Part shown: positions 16,107-25,300 of the stretch, piece after piece
How positions within the stretch are numbered: the stretch's first letter is position 1
How the letters are laid out: every line of letters starts with the position of its first letter
NCBI GenBank assembly: GCA_017470525.1
Contig: JAFUYM010000050.1
Coordinates: forward strand, 1 to 40,319
Source: Bacteroidaceae bacterium
GTDB lineage: Bacteria; Bacteroidota; Bacteroidia; Bacteroidales; Bacteroidaceae
Reading direction: 5' to 3'
DNA: 40,319 nt
Translations under genes and position numbers: made by a program
The notes under the pieces: generated by a model
Databases searched by the model: none
Told to the model about the DNA's origin: nothing
What the model saw: the letters and a program-made list of their open reading frames with translations, nothing else

Positions 16107-16138
16107 TTTGGTGGAATGACAGAAAAGGCGTATATTTG
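16107..16138 (+). promoter_or_regulatory. Downstream promoter P2 of the NfeD-flotillin operon
   Basis: TTTG (16107-16110), a 20-bp spacer and TATATTTG (16131-16138) give a second consensus promoter with the same spacing as P1, 80 bp closer to the gene. Confidence 0.7.
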
Positions 16139-16195
16139 TGGCGAAATTCTGAAAACTAAGATTGAATAACTAAAGAATCACTAAAAGTTGGGCTT

Positions 16196-16768
16196 ATGCA
16201 AACGTACTTAGACATGTTTCAGGCAATGGACACCTGGATGCAGGTGTTCTGGGGATGTGCAGTCATCGGGTCGGTCATCTTTATCATTCAGATGGTGCTG
16301 ACACTGATTGGGATGGACAGTTCGGACATGGATGTCGATTTCGACGGTACGGACACGATGGATCTGGGTGGTGGCATCTCGCTGTTCAGCATCAAGAACT
16401 TTGTCAACTTCATCGTCGGCTTTGGTTGGGCAGGTGTCTGCTTTGGCGGCGCCATCGAGAACAAGTGGCTGCTCACGTTCATTGCCGTGCTGGTGGGTGT
16501 AGCGTTTGTGCTGATGTTCTTCTTCATCAAGAAGCAGACAAAGAAGTTGGAGCACAACGGAGCATTCGAAATTGCTGACTGTGTGGGCAAGACGGTCGAT
16601 GTTTATCTCCGCATTCCTGCCGGCAAGGGCGGCAAGGGAAAGGTGCAGGTGAGTCTGAACGGCTCGGTGCATGAGTTTGATGCCATGACCGAAGGAGAAA
16701 GCATCGCCAGCGGGCAGAAAGTGGAGGTGGTGAGCATCATCGACGGCAGCACCGTGCTAGTGAAATAA
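16196..16768 (+). CDS. NfeD-like membrane protein
   Basis: A 190-residue inner-membrane protein with hydrophobic segments near residues 15-38, 65-80 and 88-112 and a soluble C-terminal beta domain (about 125-190, FEIADCVGKTVDVYLRIP to KVEVVSIIDGSTVLVK) of the NfeD OB-fold type. NfeD proteins are partners of SPFH/flotillin proteins, and a flotillin gene follows 29 nt downstream, as in the yuaFG-floT arrangement. The probable role is in membrane microdomain organisation. Two consensus promoters precede it. Confidence 0.85.
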   Translation: MQTYLDMFQAMDTWMQVFWGCAVIGSVIFIIQMVLTLIGMDSSDMDVDFDGTDTMDLGGGISLFSIKNFVNFIVGFGWAGVCFGGAIENKWLLTFIAVLVGVAFVLMFFFIKKQTKKLEHNGAFEIADCVGKTVDVYLRIPAGKGGKGKVQVSLNGSVHEFDAMTEGESIASGQKVEVVSIIDGSTVLVK

Positions 16769-16797
16769 ATTATAAATTGTTAAATTATTAATTGACT

Positions 16798-18204
16798 ATG
16801 GTTTATCTAATTGTTGTAGCGGTGGTGGTAGCCATCGTGTTGTTGGTTTCGATTATCAATCGTTACAGAAGATGTCCGTCGGACAAGATTCTGGTAGTTT
16901 ATGGAACCACAGGCAATAAAGGCTCTGCCAAGTGTGTGCATGGTGGCGGTACGTTTGTATGGCCCATCATTCAGGACTATGCCTACTTGAGCCTCACGCC
17001 CATCAGCATTGATGCCAACCTGACGAATGCCCTGTCGCGTCAGAACATCCGTGTGGATGTGCCCTGCCGATTCACGGTGGGTATCTCGACCGACTCTGAA
17101 AGCATGACAGCGGCAGCCGAGCGCCTGTTGGGCTTGACGGCAGGTCAGATTCAGGAACTGGCACGAGACATCTTGTTCGGTCAGTTGCGTCTGGTCATTG
17201 CCACCATGAGCATTGAGGAATTGAACAGCGACCGCGACAAGTTTCTCGAAGCCATCTCCAGCAATGTGGAGGTGGAGTTGAAGAAGATTGGTTTGCGCCT
17301 CATCAACGTGAACGTGACCGACATCAACGACGAGAGCGGCTACATCGAGGCTCTCGGTCAGGAAGCCGCAGCCAAGGCAATCAACGAAGCCAAAGTGCGT
17401 GTGGCTGAACAAGAGAAATTCGGTGAAATCGGTAAGGCGGAAGCCAACCGAGAGACCCGTATCCGTACCGCTGAAGCCAATGCACAGGCTGTGCAGGGTG
17501 AGAACGAGGCGAAGGTGCAGATTGCTAATTCCGACGCTGACCGTCGTGAACGCGAGGCAGAAGCACAGCGCAAAGCAATTGCAGCCGAGAAGGTGGCTGC
17601 CGCCAAGGCACTGCAAGAGGCTTATTCAGCCGAAGAGAAGGCGGAAGAGGCTCGTGCCGACCGTGAACGTGCCACTCAGAGTGCCAACGTGCTCGTCAGC
17701 CAGGAGATTGAGAAGAAACGTAAGATTATCGAGGCTGAGGCAGAGGCTGAGAAGATTCGTGTGAATGCGAAGGGTGAAGCCGATGCAGCCTACGCCAAGA
17801 TGGAAGCCGAGGCAAGGGGTCTCTTCGAGATTCTGTCTCGTCAGGCATCAGGTTACGACAAGATGGTGCAGGCAGCCGGTGGCGACGCCAACAAGGCTTA
17901 CATGCTCCTGCTCTTGGAGAAGTTGCCAGAACTGGTGAAGACACAGGTGGAAGCCGTGAAGGGCATCAACATCGACCATGTGACGGTTTGGGATTCAGGC
18001 AATTCTGCCGACGGGAAGGGCAGCACAGCCAACTTCCTGAGCGGACTGATGAAGAGCGTCCCCCCACTCCACGAACTCTTCGACCAGGCAGGACTCGCAC
18101 TGCCCGAGTATCTGGCTAAGAAAAAGGAAGCCGAAGTTGCCGATGTTGAACCCACCGACGAGGCTGACGTCGAAATAGAACTGAATGACAAAAAGAAAAA
18201 ATAA
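16798..18204 (+). CDS. Flotillin-family SPFH protein
   Basis: A 468-residue flotillin (FloT/YqiK-like). An N-terminal membrane helix (residues 2-22) is followed by the SPFH/band-7 domain (about 28-200, KILVVYGTTGNKGSAKCVHGG, VDVPCRFTVGIST). A long Ala/Glu-rich coiled coil (about 200-345) and a C-terminal segment with a Lys/Glu-rich tail follow. Flotillins oligomerise at the membrane and organise lipid microdomains. ATG 16798 is preferred to an in-frame TTG six nt upstream. It is cotranscribed with the NfeD-like gene and followed after 3 nt by a lipoprotein gene. Confidence 0.92.
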   Translation: MVYLIVVAVVVAIVLLVSIINRYRRCPSDKILVVYGTTGNKGSAKCVHGGGTFVWPIIQDYAYLSLTPISIDANLTNALSRQNIRVDVPCRFTVGISTDSESMTAAAERLLGLTAGQIQELARDILFGQLRLVIATMSIEELNSDRDKFLEAISSNVEVELKKIGLRLINVNVTDINDESGYIEALGQEAAAKAINEAKVRVAEQEKFGEIGKAEANRETRIRTAEANAQAVQGENEAKVQIANSDADRREREAEAQRKAIAAEKVAAAKALQEAYSAEEKAEEARADRERATQSANVLVSQEIEKKRKIIEAEAEAEKIRVNAKGEADAAYAKMEAEARGLFEILSRQASGYDKMVQAAGGDANKAYMLLLLEKLPELVKTQVEAVKGINIDHVTVWDSGNSADGKGSTANFLSGLMKSVPPLHELFDQAGLALPEYLAKKKEAEVADVEPTDEADVEIELNDKKKK

Positions 18205-18207
18205 CCA

Positions 18208-18882
18208 GTGAAGAAATTACTTTATACAGTGCTCGCGGTAAGTGCCGTGAGCATTTCCTTCTTTGCAACGACAAGTTGCAGTGACGGAGAGACATACGCA
18301 GAACAAAAGGCTAAAGAAAAGAGGTACATCTCACAATTTTTGGAAGACAACGATTTTGTGGGCAAAATCAATGTCATCAGCGAAAAGCAGTTCTATGCAC
18401 AGGACACCATGACCAACCTGAGCAAGAACGAATTTGTGTGTTTCGACGACGACGGCATCTACATGCAGATTGTGCGCAAAGGTGAAGGACCCACCATGGT
18501 GGAACTGGCGATGCCAAGAAGCGATTCCACGGTCACCCGCCCCATCCTCTGCAAGTTTCTCGAATACGACATCGAGGCAGCCGACACCACTGCCCAAAAC
18601 ATCTACAAACCGAGCATCATCGACGAGATGCTCTGCACCTACAGTCACTACAGCCGCAGTTACACGGCATCATTCACGGAAGGCATCATGAAATCCACCT
18701 ACAACTCCACGGTTCCTTCGGGCTGGCTCAAGCCGCTCAATTACATCCGACTGACCAAAGTGGCAGGTGAAGAAGCCAAAGTGCGCATCATTGTGCCCCA
18801 CACGTCAGGCACCACCAATGCGTCGGGACATGTGTTGCCTTTCTATTATGAGATTACTTATCAGATTCCACCGAACTATTAA
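18208..18882 (+). CDS. DUF4827-type lipoprotein
   Basis: A 224-residue lipoprotein. The signal peptide ends in a lipobox with Cys24 (FFATTSC), followed by SDGETYAEQ. The body matches the Bacteroidetes-specific DUF4827 family, which has an FKBP-like look (NEFVCFDDDGIYMQIVRKGEG) but no clear enzymatic motif. It uses a GTG start at 18208, three nt after the flotillin stop. It lies 13 nt before the phosphohexomutase gene and so belongs to the same transcript. Function unknown. Confidence 0.8.
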   Translation: MKKLLYTVLAVSAVSISFFATTSCSDGETYAEQKAKEKRYISQFLEDNDFVGKINVISEKQFYAQDTMTNLSKNEFVCFDDDGIYMQIVRKGEGPTMVELAMPRSDSTVTRPILCKFLEYDIEAADTTAQNIYKPSIIDEMLCTYSHYSRSYTASFTEGIMKSTYNSTVPSGWLKPLNYIRLTKVAGEEAKVRIIVPHTSGTTNASGHVLPFYYEITYQIPPNY

Positions 18883-18895
18883 AAAACCGAAGAAT

Positions 18896-20305
18896 ATGAG
18901 TTTAATTAAATCTATTTCCGGCATTCGCGGCACCATAGGTGGACGCGCCGGCGAGGGCTTGAATCCCCTCGACATTGTGAAATTCACAAGTGCCTACGCA
19001 ACATTGATCCGTCGCACCACGAAGGTGGAGAGCAACAAGATCGTCGTAGGTCGCGATGCCCGTATCTCAGGCGAGATGGTGAAGAACGTGGTGTGCGGCA
19101 CCCTGATGGGCATGGGCTTCGATGTGGTCAACATCGGCTTGGCTTCCACACCTACTACCGAGATTGCCGTGGCAATGGAAGGTGCCTGTGGCGGCATCAT
19201 CATCACTGCCAGCCATAATCCACGCCATTGGAATGCCCTCAAACTCCTCAACGAGAAGGGCGAATTTCTCAATGCCGCAGAAGGCAACGACGTGCTCAAA
19301 ATAGCCGAAGCAGAAGACTTCGACTACGCCGATGTCGATGGACTTGGCAAGTACATCGAGGACAACTCCTACGACCAGAAACACATTGATATGGTGCTCG
19401 GTCTCGACCTCGTCGATGTGCCCGCCATCAAGAAGCAGGGCTTCAAGGTGGCATTCGACAGCATCAACTCCGTGGGTAGCATCATCCTGCCCAAACTCTT
19501 CAAAGCATTGGGCGTGGAAGACGTGACGCCCCTCTATGGCGAACCTTCAGGCGACTTCCAGCATAACCCAGAACCATTGGAGAAGAACCTCTCCGACATC
19601 ATGGGACTCATGGCAAAAGGCGGCAAAGATGTAGGCTTCGTGGTTGACCCCGACGTGGACAGACTCGCCTTCATCTGCGAAGACGGCACCATGTACGGCG
19701 AGGAATACACGCTCGTTACGGTGGCTGACTACATCCTTCAGCACACGCCAGGCAACACCGTCAGCAACCTCTCCTCCACCCGTGCCCTGCGCGACGTGAC
19801 CCGCAAGTATGGTCAGGAGTACAACGCTGCCGCTGTGGGCGAAGTGAACGTGGTGACGAAGATGAAGGAGACCAACACCGTCATCGGTGGCGAAGGCAAC
19901 GGCGGTGTCATCTATCCTGCTGCCCACTACGGACGTGATGCCCTCGTAGGCATTGCCCTCTTCCTCAGCCACTTGGCACACGAACGCGAGGCACAGCCCG
20001 GACTCACCGTCAGCCAACTCCGTGCCACCTACCCCAACTACGCCATCGCCAAGAACCGCATTGACCTCGATGCCTCCACCGACGTGGATGCCATCCTCGC
20101 CAAGGTCAAGGCGATGTACACGGGACAGGAAGGTATCGAAGTCAACGACATCGACGGCGTGAAGATTGACTTTCCCGACAAGTGGGTACACCTCCGCAAA
20201 TCCAACACCGAACCCATCATCCGCGTCTATTCAGAAGCCACGACGATGGAAGCAGCCGACGAGATTGGCAAGACCATCATGAATGTCGTGTATTCGATGA
20301 AGTAA
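18896..20305 (+). CDS. glmM: Phosphohexomutase, probably phosphoglucosamine mutase
   Basis: A 469-residue alpha-D-phosphohexomutase. The phosphoserine is S106 (TASHNP), the Mg-binding loop is D251-P-D253-V-D255-R, the sugar-binding loop is GEGNGG, and the phosphate-binding C-terminal loop is RKSNTEPIIRVYSEA. The family interconverts sugar 1- and 6-phosphates. The Bacteroidetes members that start MSLIKSISGIRGTIGG are annotated as phosphoglucosamine mutases, which supply GlcN-1-P for UDP-GlcNAc. Phosphomannomutase activity cannot be excluded. The ATG at 18896 gives the standard N-terminus. It is the last gene of the NfeD operon; a hairpin follows at 20342. Confidence 0.88.
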   Translation: MSLIKSISGIRGTIGGRAGEGLNPLDIVKFTSAYATLIRRTTKVESNKIVVGRDARISGEMVKNVVCGTLMGMGFDVVNIGLASTPTTEIAVAMEGACGGIIITASHNPRHWNALKLLNEKGEFLNAAEGNDVLKIAEAEDFDYADVDGLGKYIEDNSYDQKHIDMVLGLDLVDVPAIKKQGFKVAFDSINSVGSIILPKLFKALGVEDVTPLYGEPSGDFQHNPEPLEKNLSDIMGLMAKGGKDVGFVVDPDVDRLAFICEDGTMYGEEYTLVTVADYILQHTPGNTVSNLSSTRALRDVTRKYGQEYNAAAVGEVNVVTKMKETNTVIGGEGNGGVIYPAAHYGRDALVGIALFLSHLAHEREAQPGLTVSQLRATYPNYAIAKNRIDLDASTDVDAILAKVKAMYTGQEGIEVNDIDGVKIDFPDKWVHLRKSNTEPIIRVYSEATTMEAADEIGKTIMNVVYSMK

Positions 20306-20341
20306 AAACACAACATACACATATATAATAATTATATAATA

Positions 20342-20380
20342 ACGCAAGCGGGCTGCTCGTCATGAGCAGCCCGCTTGCGT
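20342..20380. terminator. Strong hairpin between convergent genes
   Basis: A perfect 17-bp inverted repeat (20342-20358 with 20364-20380, loop GTCAT) lies between glmM and the converging flavin-reductase-like gene. A real U-tract is missing on both sides, so it may act as a transcript-end stabiliser as much as a terminator. Confidence 0.7.
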
Positions 20381-20396
20381 CATGTTGTCTCCCTCG

Positions 20397-20990
20397 TTAC
20401 TTCTTCCAAGCATTCACCACCTCGCCGATATACATGGAATGGATGCCAGCAGGGAAGTTGCTGTACATGTTCTTGGGCACGTCGCTCTTGAATCCTTGCG
20501 GGTCGAAGGGAGCGGCGTACATGGTCTTGCACTCAATCACCATGTCGGCTTCGGTGTAGTAGGGCGTGCCGTTCGCCGTGTAGGCAGTGTGCAAGCCGAG
20601 CGCAGCGGCTTTGTCGCCATCGCGTCCGCTCTTGGTGCCCATATAGTTCAAGACCTTGCTGTACTCCACATCGAACGCCATCACGGTGAAATACTCGCTC
20701 TTGTCCATGAACTCCTTGGTGTAGCGTTTCTCAGCCACATAAACCGTCAGGGCAGTGCGTCCCCACAGCGTGCCGATGCCACCCCACCCAATCGTCATGG
20801 CATTGCTCTTCTCCTTGTCGCCAGCCGCCAGCAGTTCGGCATCGCGGAACCACTGGAACCCGTTCTCGGCGAAGTCCTTTCGCACGTCCATTTTCTTGAA
20901 ACCTTCCTGCTCCTGAGCAGAAACCGCCGATGCAGCGCACAGCATCACCGATGCCATCATTGCCGCGATAAAATTTCTCTTTTTCATCAT
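20397..20990 (-). CDS. Secreted flavin-reductase-like (FMN-binding split barrel) protein
   Basis: A 197-residue protein with a signal peptide (MMKKRNFIAAMMASVMLCAASAVSAQ) and a flavin-reductase-like split-barrel domain. The family pattern is visible in NAMTIGWGGIGTLWGRTAL, VYVAEKRYTKEFMDKS and YFTVMAFD. Cytoplasmic relatives reduce flavins or bind FMN; this one is predicted periplasmic, so the redox partner is unclear. The start at 20990 (or 20987) is chosen because it begins the signal peptide; a longer in-frame start at 21023 would overlap the promoter at 21012. Confidence 0.82.
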   Translation of the reverse strand: MMKKRNFIAAMMASVMLCAASAVSAQEQEGFKKMDVRKDFAENGFQWFRDAELLAAGDKEKSNAMTIGWGGIGTLWGRTALTVYVAEKRYTKEFMDKSEYFTVMAFDVEYSKVLNYMGTKSGRDGDKAAALGLHTAYTANGTPYYTEADMVIECKTMYAAPFDPQGFKSDVPKNMYSNFPAGIHSMYIGEVVNAWKK

Positions 20991-21011
20991 ACTACATGTG
21001 TTAGTGTGGTG

Positions 21012-21019
21012 CAAAGGTA
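21012..21019 (-). promoter_or_regulatory. -7 box for the flavin-reductase-like gene
   Basis: CAAAGGTA on the + strand is TACCTTTG on the minus strand, about 22 nt upstream of the start codon at 20990. Confidence 0.65.
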
Positions 21020-21138
21020 GCACAAAAGTTGCACTTTGAGGGGATTAAGACAAACTTTAACATTCTCATGGGGCAATCTTTCTCCCCATGATGATGCGTA
21101 TGAAGAACAAATAACTGAAAAAGAAAAATGCATTTCTT

Positions 21139-21169
21139 TTGCAGAAAACCGTTCTTTTTTGTAATATTG
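21139..21169 (+). promoter_or_regulatory. Promoter for the sigma factor operon
   Basis: TTG (21139-21141), a 20-bp spacer and TAATATTG (21162-21169), one mismatch from TAnnTTTG, lie about 48 nt before the sigma factor start. Confidence 0.5.
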
Positions 21170-21217
21170 TGGTCGGAAAGCGTGTATATCTAAGTAGAAA
21201 GAGTTTCGGAAGAAAGC

Positions 21218-21772
21218 ATGAAAGAGAAAAAAGACATCTATGAATTGGCTGAGGCTGCGAGGCGGGGCGATGCTCATGCTTGCGAGGTGATTGTGCGGGA
21301 GTGTGGGCAGCAAGTGTTCTCGCTGGTGAGGCGGATGGTGGGCAATGTGCTGGATGCGGAGGAGGTGACGCAGGATGCATTGATGCGTGGGTTGCAGCAA
21401 ATGGAACAGTACGACCCCAGCCGTGCCTCGCTCGCCACATGGTTCTGCCGTATTGCATATCGCACGGCACTCAATCATTTAAGGAAGGCGGAGGTGGAGA
21501 CACTTTCGCTGGACGATGAGGAGAGCCCCACCTTGCAAGCGACTGATGAGCAGATGGTGCGACTCTTTCAGCAGCCAGACGAGACACGGGTGGAGCAGTT
21601 GCAGAAAGCCATCGAACAACTCACCGAAGAGGAACAGATGCTGGTGACGTGGTTTTATTATGAAGAGTTGTCGCTGAAGGAGATTGCTTACATCACACAG
21701 GAGTCGGTGAATGCGCTGGCTGTGCGGCTGTACCGCATCAGACAGAAACTTTATAACTTGATTAAACGCTGA
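21218..21772 (+). CDS. ECF RNA polymerase sigma factor
   Basis: A 184-residue extracytoplasmic-function sigma factor. Region 2 covers about residues 10-90 (AARRGDAHACEVIV, RMVGNVLDAEEVTQDALMR, YDPSRASLATWFCRIAYR). Region 4 covers about 130-184 (IEQLTEEEQMLVTWFYYE, LSLKEIAYITQESVNALAVRL). It is followed after 5 nt by a FecR-like anti-sigma gene and then a TonB-receptor-like gene, the classic cell-surface signalling trio. The regulon probably includes the downstream receptor gene. Confidence 0.92.
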   Translation: MKEKKDIYELAEAARRGDAHACEVIVRECGQQVFSLVRRMVGNVLDAEEVTQDALMRGLQQMEQYDPSRASLATWFCRIAYRTALNHLRKAEVETLSLDDEESPTLQATDEQMVRLFQQPDETRVEQLQKAIEQLTEEEQMLVTWFYYEELSLKEIAYITQESVNALAVRLYRIRQKLYNLIKR

Positions 21773-21777
21773 GCAAT

Positions 21778-22353
21778 ATGAAAAAGTATCTTAACCCAGA
21801 GGCTGAAAAGGAGTTCAGAAAGGACGTGAACCTGCGTGAAGCCCTTCGCCGTCGGTATGCCGACGAGCCTCAGTTGCCTGTGGACTTTGCACGGAAGTTG
21901 CAGGAAAGAATTTGTGCGGAAAACGAGAAGAGACACGTGGGCATGCGAGTGGAGAAGCGCTGGCGGAATGTGGCTGCCATCGTTGCAGGTGTGCTGTTGG
22001 TGAGTGGAGCAGTGTTTGCTGTGGTGAGATGGGGAGGAATGATGACACCTGAGGCTGAGGCAGTTGCGGGCAGTGACAGTATGGCAGCAAAGAGAACAAA
22101 GGACACGAAGGGGGCTGTGGTGTTTGATGACGTGCCGTTAGACAGCATCTTGACGGTGGTGGTCGGGCATTATGGGAAGGCGGTGTGCTTCCGTGATGAG
22201 GAACCGAAAGCGTTGCGGCTCTCTACGAGTTGGAAGATGGAGGAGCCGTTAGGCATGTTTGTCAACACGCTGAATGAGTTTGACGGATTGAGGCTGACGG
22301 AGGAGAGGGATACCGTGTTTGTTGAACAGATAGAAGAGGAGGACGAGGAATGA
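21778..22353 (+). CDS. FecR-like anti-sigma protein with STN/DUF4974-like domain
   Basis: A 191-residue single-pass membrane protein. A short basic cytoplasmic N-terminus (about 1-62) probably holds the sigma factor. A membrane helix follows (about 65-83, VAAIVAGVLLVSGAVFAVV). The periplasmic domain (about 110-180, VVFDDVPLDSILTVVVGHYG, LGMFVNTLNEFDGLRL) resembles DUF4974/secretin-TonB short N-terminal domains. It is shorter than typical FecR proteins and lacks a clear FecR core. It overlaps the receptor gene by 4 nt (ATGA), indicating translational coupling. Confidence 0.8.
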   Translation: MKKYLNPEAEKEFRKDVNLREALRRRYADEPQLPVDFARKLQERICAENEKRHVGMRVEKRWRNVAAIVAGVLLVSGAVFAVVRWGGMMTPEAEAVAGSDSMAAKRTKDTKGAVVFDDVPLDSILTVVVGHYGKAVCFRDEEPKALRLSTSWKMEEPLGMFVNTLNEFDGLRLTEERDTVFVEQIEEEDEE

Positions 22354-25300
22354 GACGGATTTTTCTTATTTGTTTTATTTCGTTCAATGCCATTGAACAA
22401 TTATTCAGTGTCAATGAACAATTATTCAATGACGGTGAACAATTATTCAATGACAATGAACGACTTGTCTTACGAAAGAATCACTTTTCTGTATGCGAAA
22501 GAAAGAATTTTCCGTTTGCGGGGGAACAACATTTCCGCCTACGGCATAGTTCATTGGCAGCCGGTGTAGAAAACATGGGTGCATCCTCGTCGGCTGAAGC
22601 GACGAACATCACACGCACCTTCCGAAGCCAGCCGCTCAGCGAAGTGCTTGCGATACTGAGGGATGCTCAGGAGGAATACACCATCCATTTTATTAACAAT
22701 GACTTGGAACATCTGCATGTGAGTGCCAACATCAAGAACATGAACGTAAGAGAGGCGGTGGAGAAGGTCTGTGCAGGACAACCCGTAAGGGTGAAAGTGA
22801 AGGGAAAGGACATCTTTGTGCAGTACAAACCCAAGAGCACGGCAAAGACCATCAACCTGCTCGGCAAGGTGTACGACAGCCGCACCCACCAAGAACTGCC
22901 TGGGGCGATGGTCTATCTGCTCTCCAAAGACAGCACCGTGCTCGACTCGTGCCACGCCAAGAGTCTCTGGGTGGATGGCAACAAGAGCGGCTACACGGCA
23001 GACTTCCACTTCAGCATTCCGCAAGCCCAAGACACTTACATCTTCAAAGCCTGCATCGCTGGCTACGAGACAGGCTACATGGAATATGCCATCAACAATC
23101 TGCACCGCCGCGAGTTCAGCCGTCAACTGCCACCGCTCTACCTGATGGAGGTGGGTCGGATGCTGAAGGAGGTGACTGTGACCGCCTCTAAAGTGAAGTT
23201 CTACCATCGGGGCGACACGGTGGTGTACGATGCCAGCGCCTTCCAGTTGGCAGAAGGCAGTATGCTCGATGCCCTCGTGAAGCAGTTGCCCGGTGTGGAA
23301 CTGAAGGACGACGGACGCATCTACCACGACGGCAAGTTTGTGGAGAGCCTGTTGCTGAATGGCAAGGAGTTCTTCCGTGGCGACAACCGCGTGATGCTCG
23401 ACAACCTGCCAGCCTACACGGTGAAGGACATCAAAATCTACGACAAATATGGCGAGAAGAGCGAGTTCTTGGGTCGTCAGTTGGAGAGCGACAAACAGTA
23501 TGTGATGGACGTGGTGCTGAAAAAGGAATACAGCATCGGCTACTTGGCAAACCTCGAAGCGGCAGGAGGAACCGACGACCGCTATCTGGCACGTCTCTTC
23601 GCCATGCGGTTCTCCGACCACTCACGCCTCGCCGTCTATGCCAACGCCAACAACCTAAACAACGGCGACAACCCTTCGGAGCAGAGCATTTGGCAGTCGG
23701 GCAATGCAGGAACAGGGATGCAGAAGCGGCAGCGTGCAGGCATCGACTACAACGTGGAAGACCGCGACAAGCGGTGGAAGGCAGACGGCAATGTGCGTTT
23801 CACCCACACCGACAACAACCAGCAAACTACCACCCACCGTGTGAACTACCTCTCCACAGGCGACACCTACGAGCGCAGCAGGAATCAGGCGAAAGACCAC
23901 TCCCTCACCCTCAGCACCGACCACAAGTTGGAGTGGCAGCATAAGCAGATGCGCTGGGAACTCGTATCTCAGACGAACTACCTCAAGATAGACAACAAAT
24001 CGGGCTTCACCTCCACCGCCCTCACCGCAACGGATAGCCTCATCAACCGCAACACCCAGCAGGGCATCCTCCGGGGCTACGACTTCTTCTCAGGTTTTTC
24101 CCTCCAATCGACCCTCAAGTTCAAGAACAGCAGCGACCACATGGACTTTGCGGTCGGAGCCTTCTACACAAAAAGCGACAACGACCGCTTCAATCGCCAA
24201 GACATCCAGAGCAGTTCGCCCGTCTTCACCGACCAATACTTCAAGGGGCATCCCGACTGGAAGCACGAATACAGAGGACGTATCAACTACACCTACTACA
24301 TCAAGCAAGGCTTGACGTTGGAGATGAGATACGACTTCTACCGCAAAGATGAGCACCGACAGCAGACCCTCTATCTGCTCCAGACCCTCTCCCCGACCCT
24401 CCCCCTCTATGGGGAGGGAGACCGTCCGGAAGGTCTCCCCATAGAGGGGGAGATGCCCGTAGGGCAGAGGGGGTCTACCTTTGGTGTCCTCCCCTCCCTT
24501 GCCGACTACGAACGCACGATGGACCTCGCCAACAGTTACGACAGCCATCTGACTGAAGACTCCCACACCCTCCACCCCTTCCTCTGGTGGTTTCCCAAGA
24601 CCAAAGGCGGCAAGTGGAGCATCAGCCTCCGTCTGCCCATGCAAGTACTCCACCAACGGCTCCACTACCAGCGGGGCACGGTCGATACCACCATCGTGCG
24701 TAACCCCTTCCTCATTGCCTCCGAATGGAACTATGCCCAATGGAACAGCAAAGACGGAAAATACACCGTCTTCATTCAGCCCCAGGTAGCAGCGTCCGCC
24801 CCTGCACTCCAGCATTTCGTTGACATCCGCGATGCCACCGACCCGCTCAACATCCACTTGGGCAACAACGGCTTGAGGAACACCTACCGCTACAGCCTGC
24901 GGGTCAACACACGCAAGCGTCTGCCAGAAAAGCAAATCATGGAAGCCATCGGTGCCGAGTATCGCTATGTGCAGAACGAACTCGCCATGAGCCACCTCTT
25001 CGACCCCACCACGGGTGTGCACACCTACCAGCCCTTCAACGTGAATGGCAATTGGCGATTCCGCACAGATGGCAGCATTCATATGCCCCTCGACAAGCCG
25101 AAACGTCTCTTCATGACCGCAGGCTCTGCCCTCATCCTCACCCACAGCGTTGACCTGACGGGCACCACCACGTTGGAACGCAGCACCGTCAACACCACCA
25201 GTTGGACACCCGCAATGGAACTCTCCTACAAGTTCAACGAGCAGAACCATGTGAAACTGGTCGTCGAACCCACATGGCAGTGGTTTCACAGCCGCCGAGA

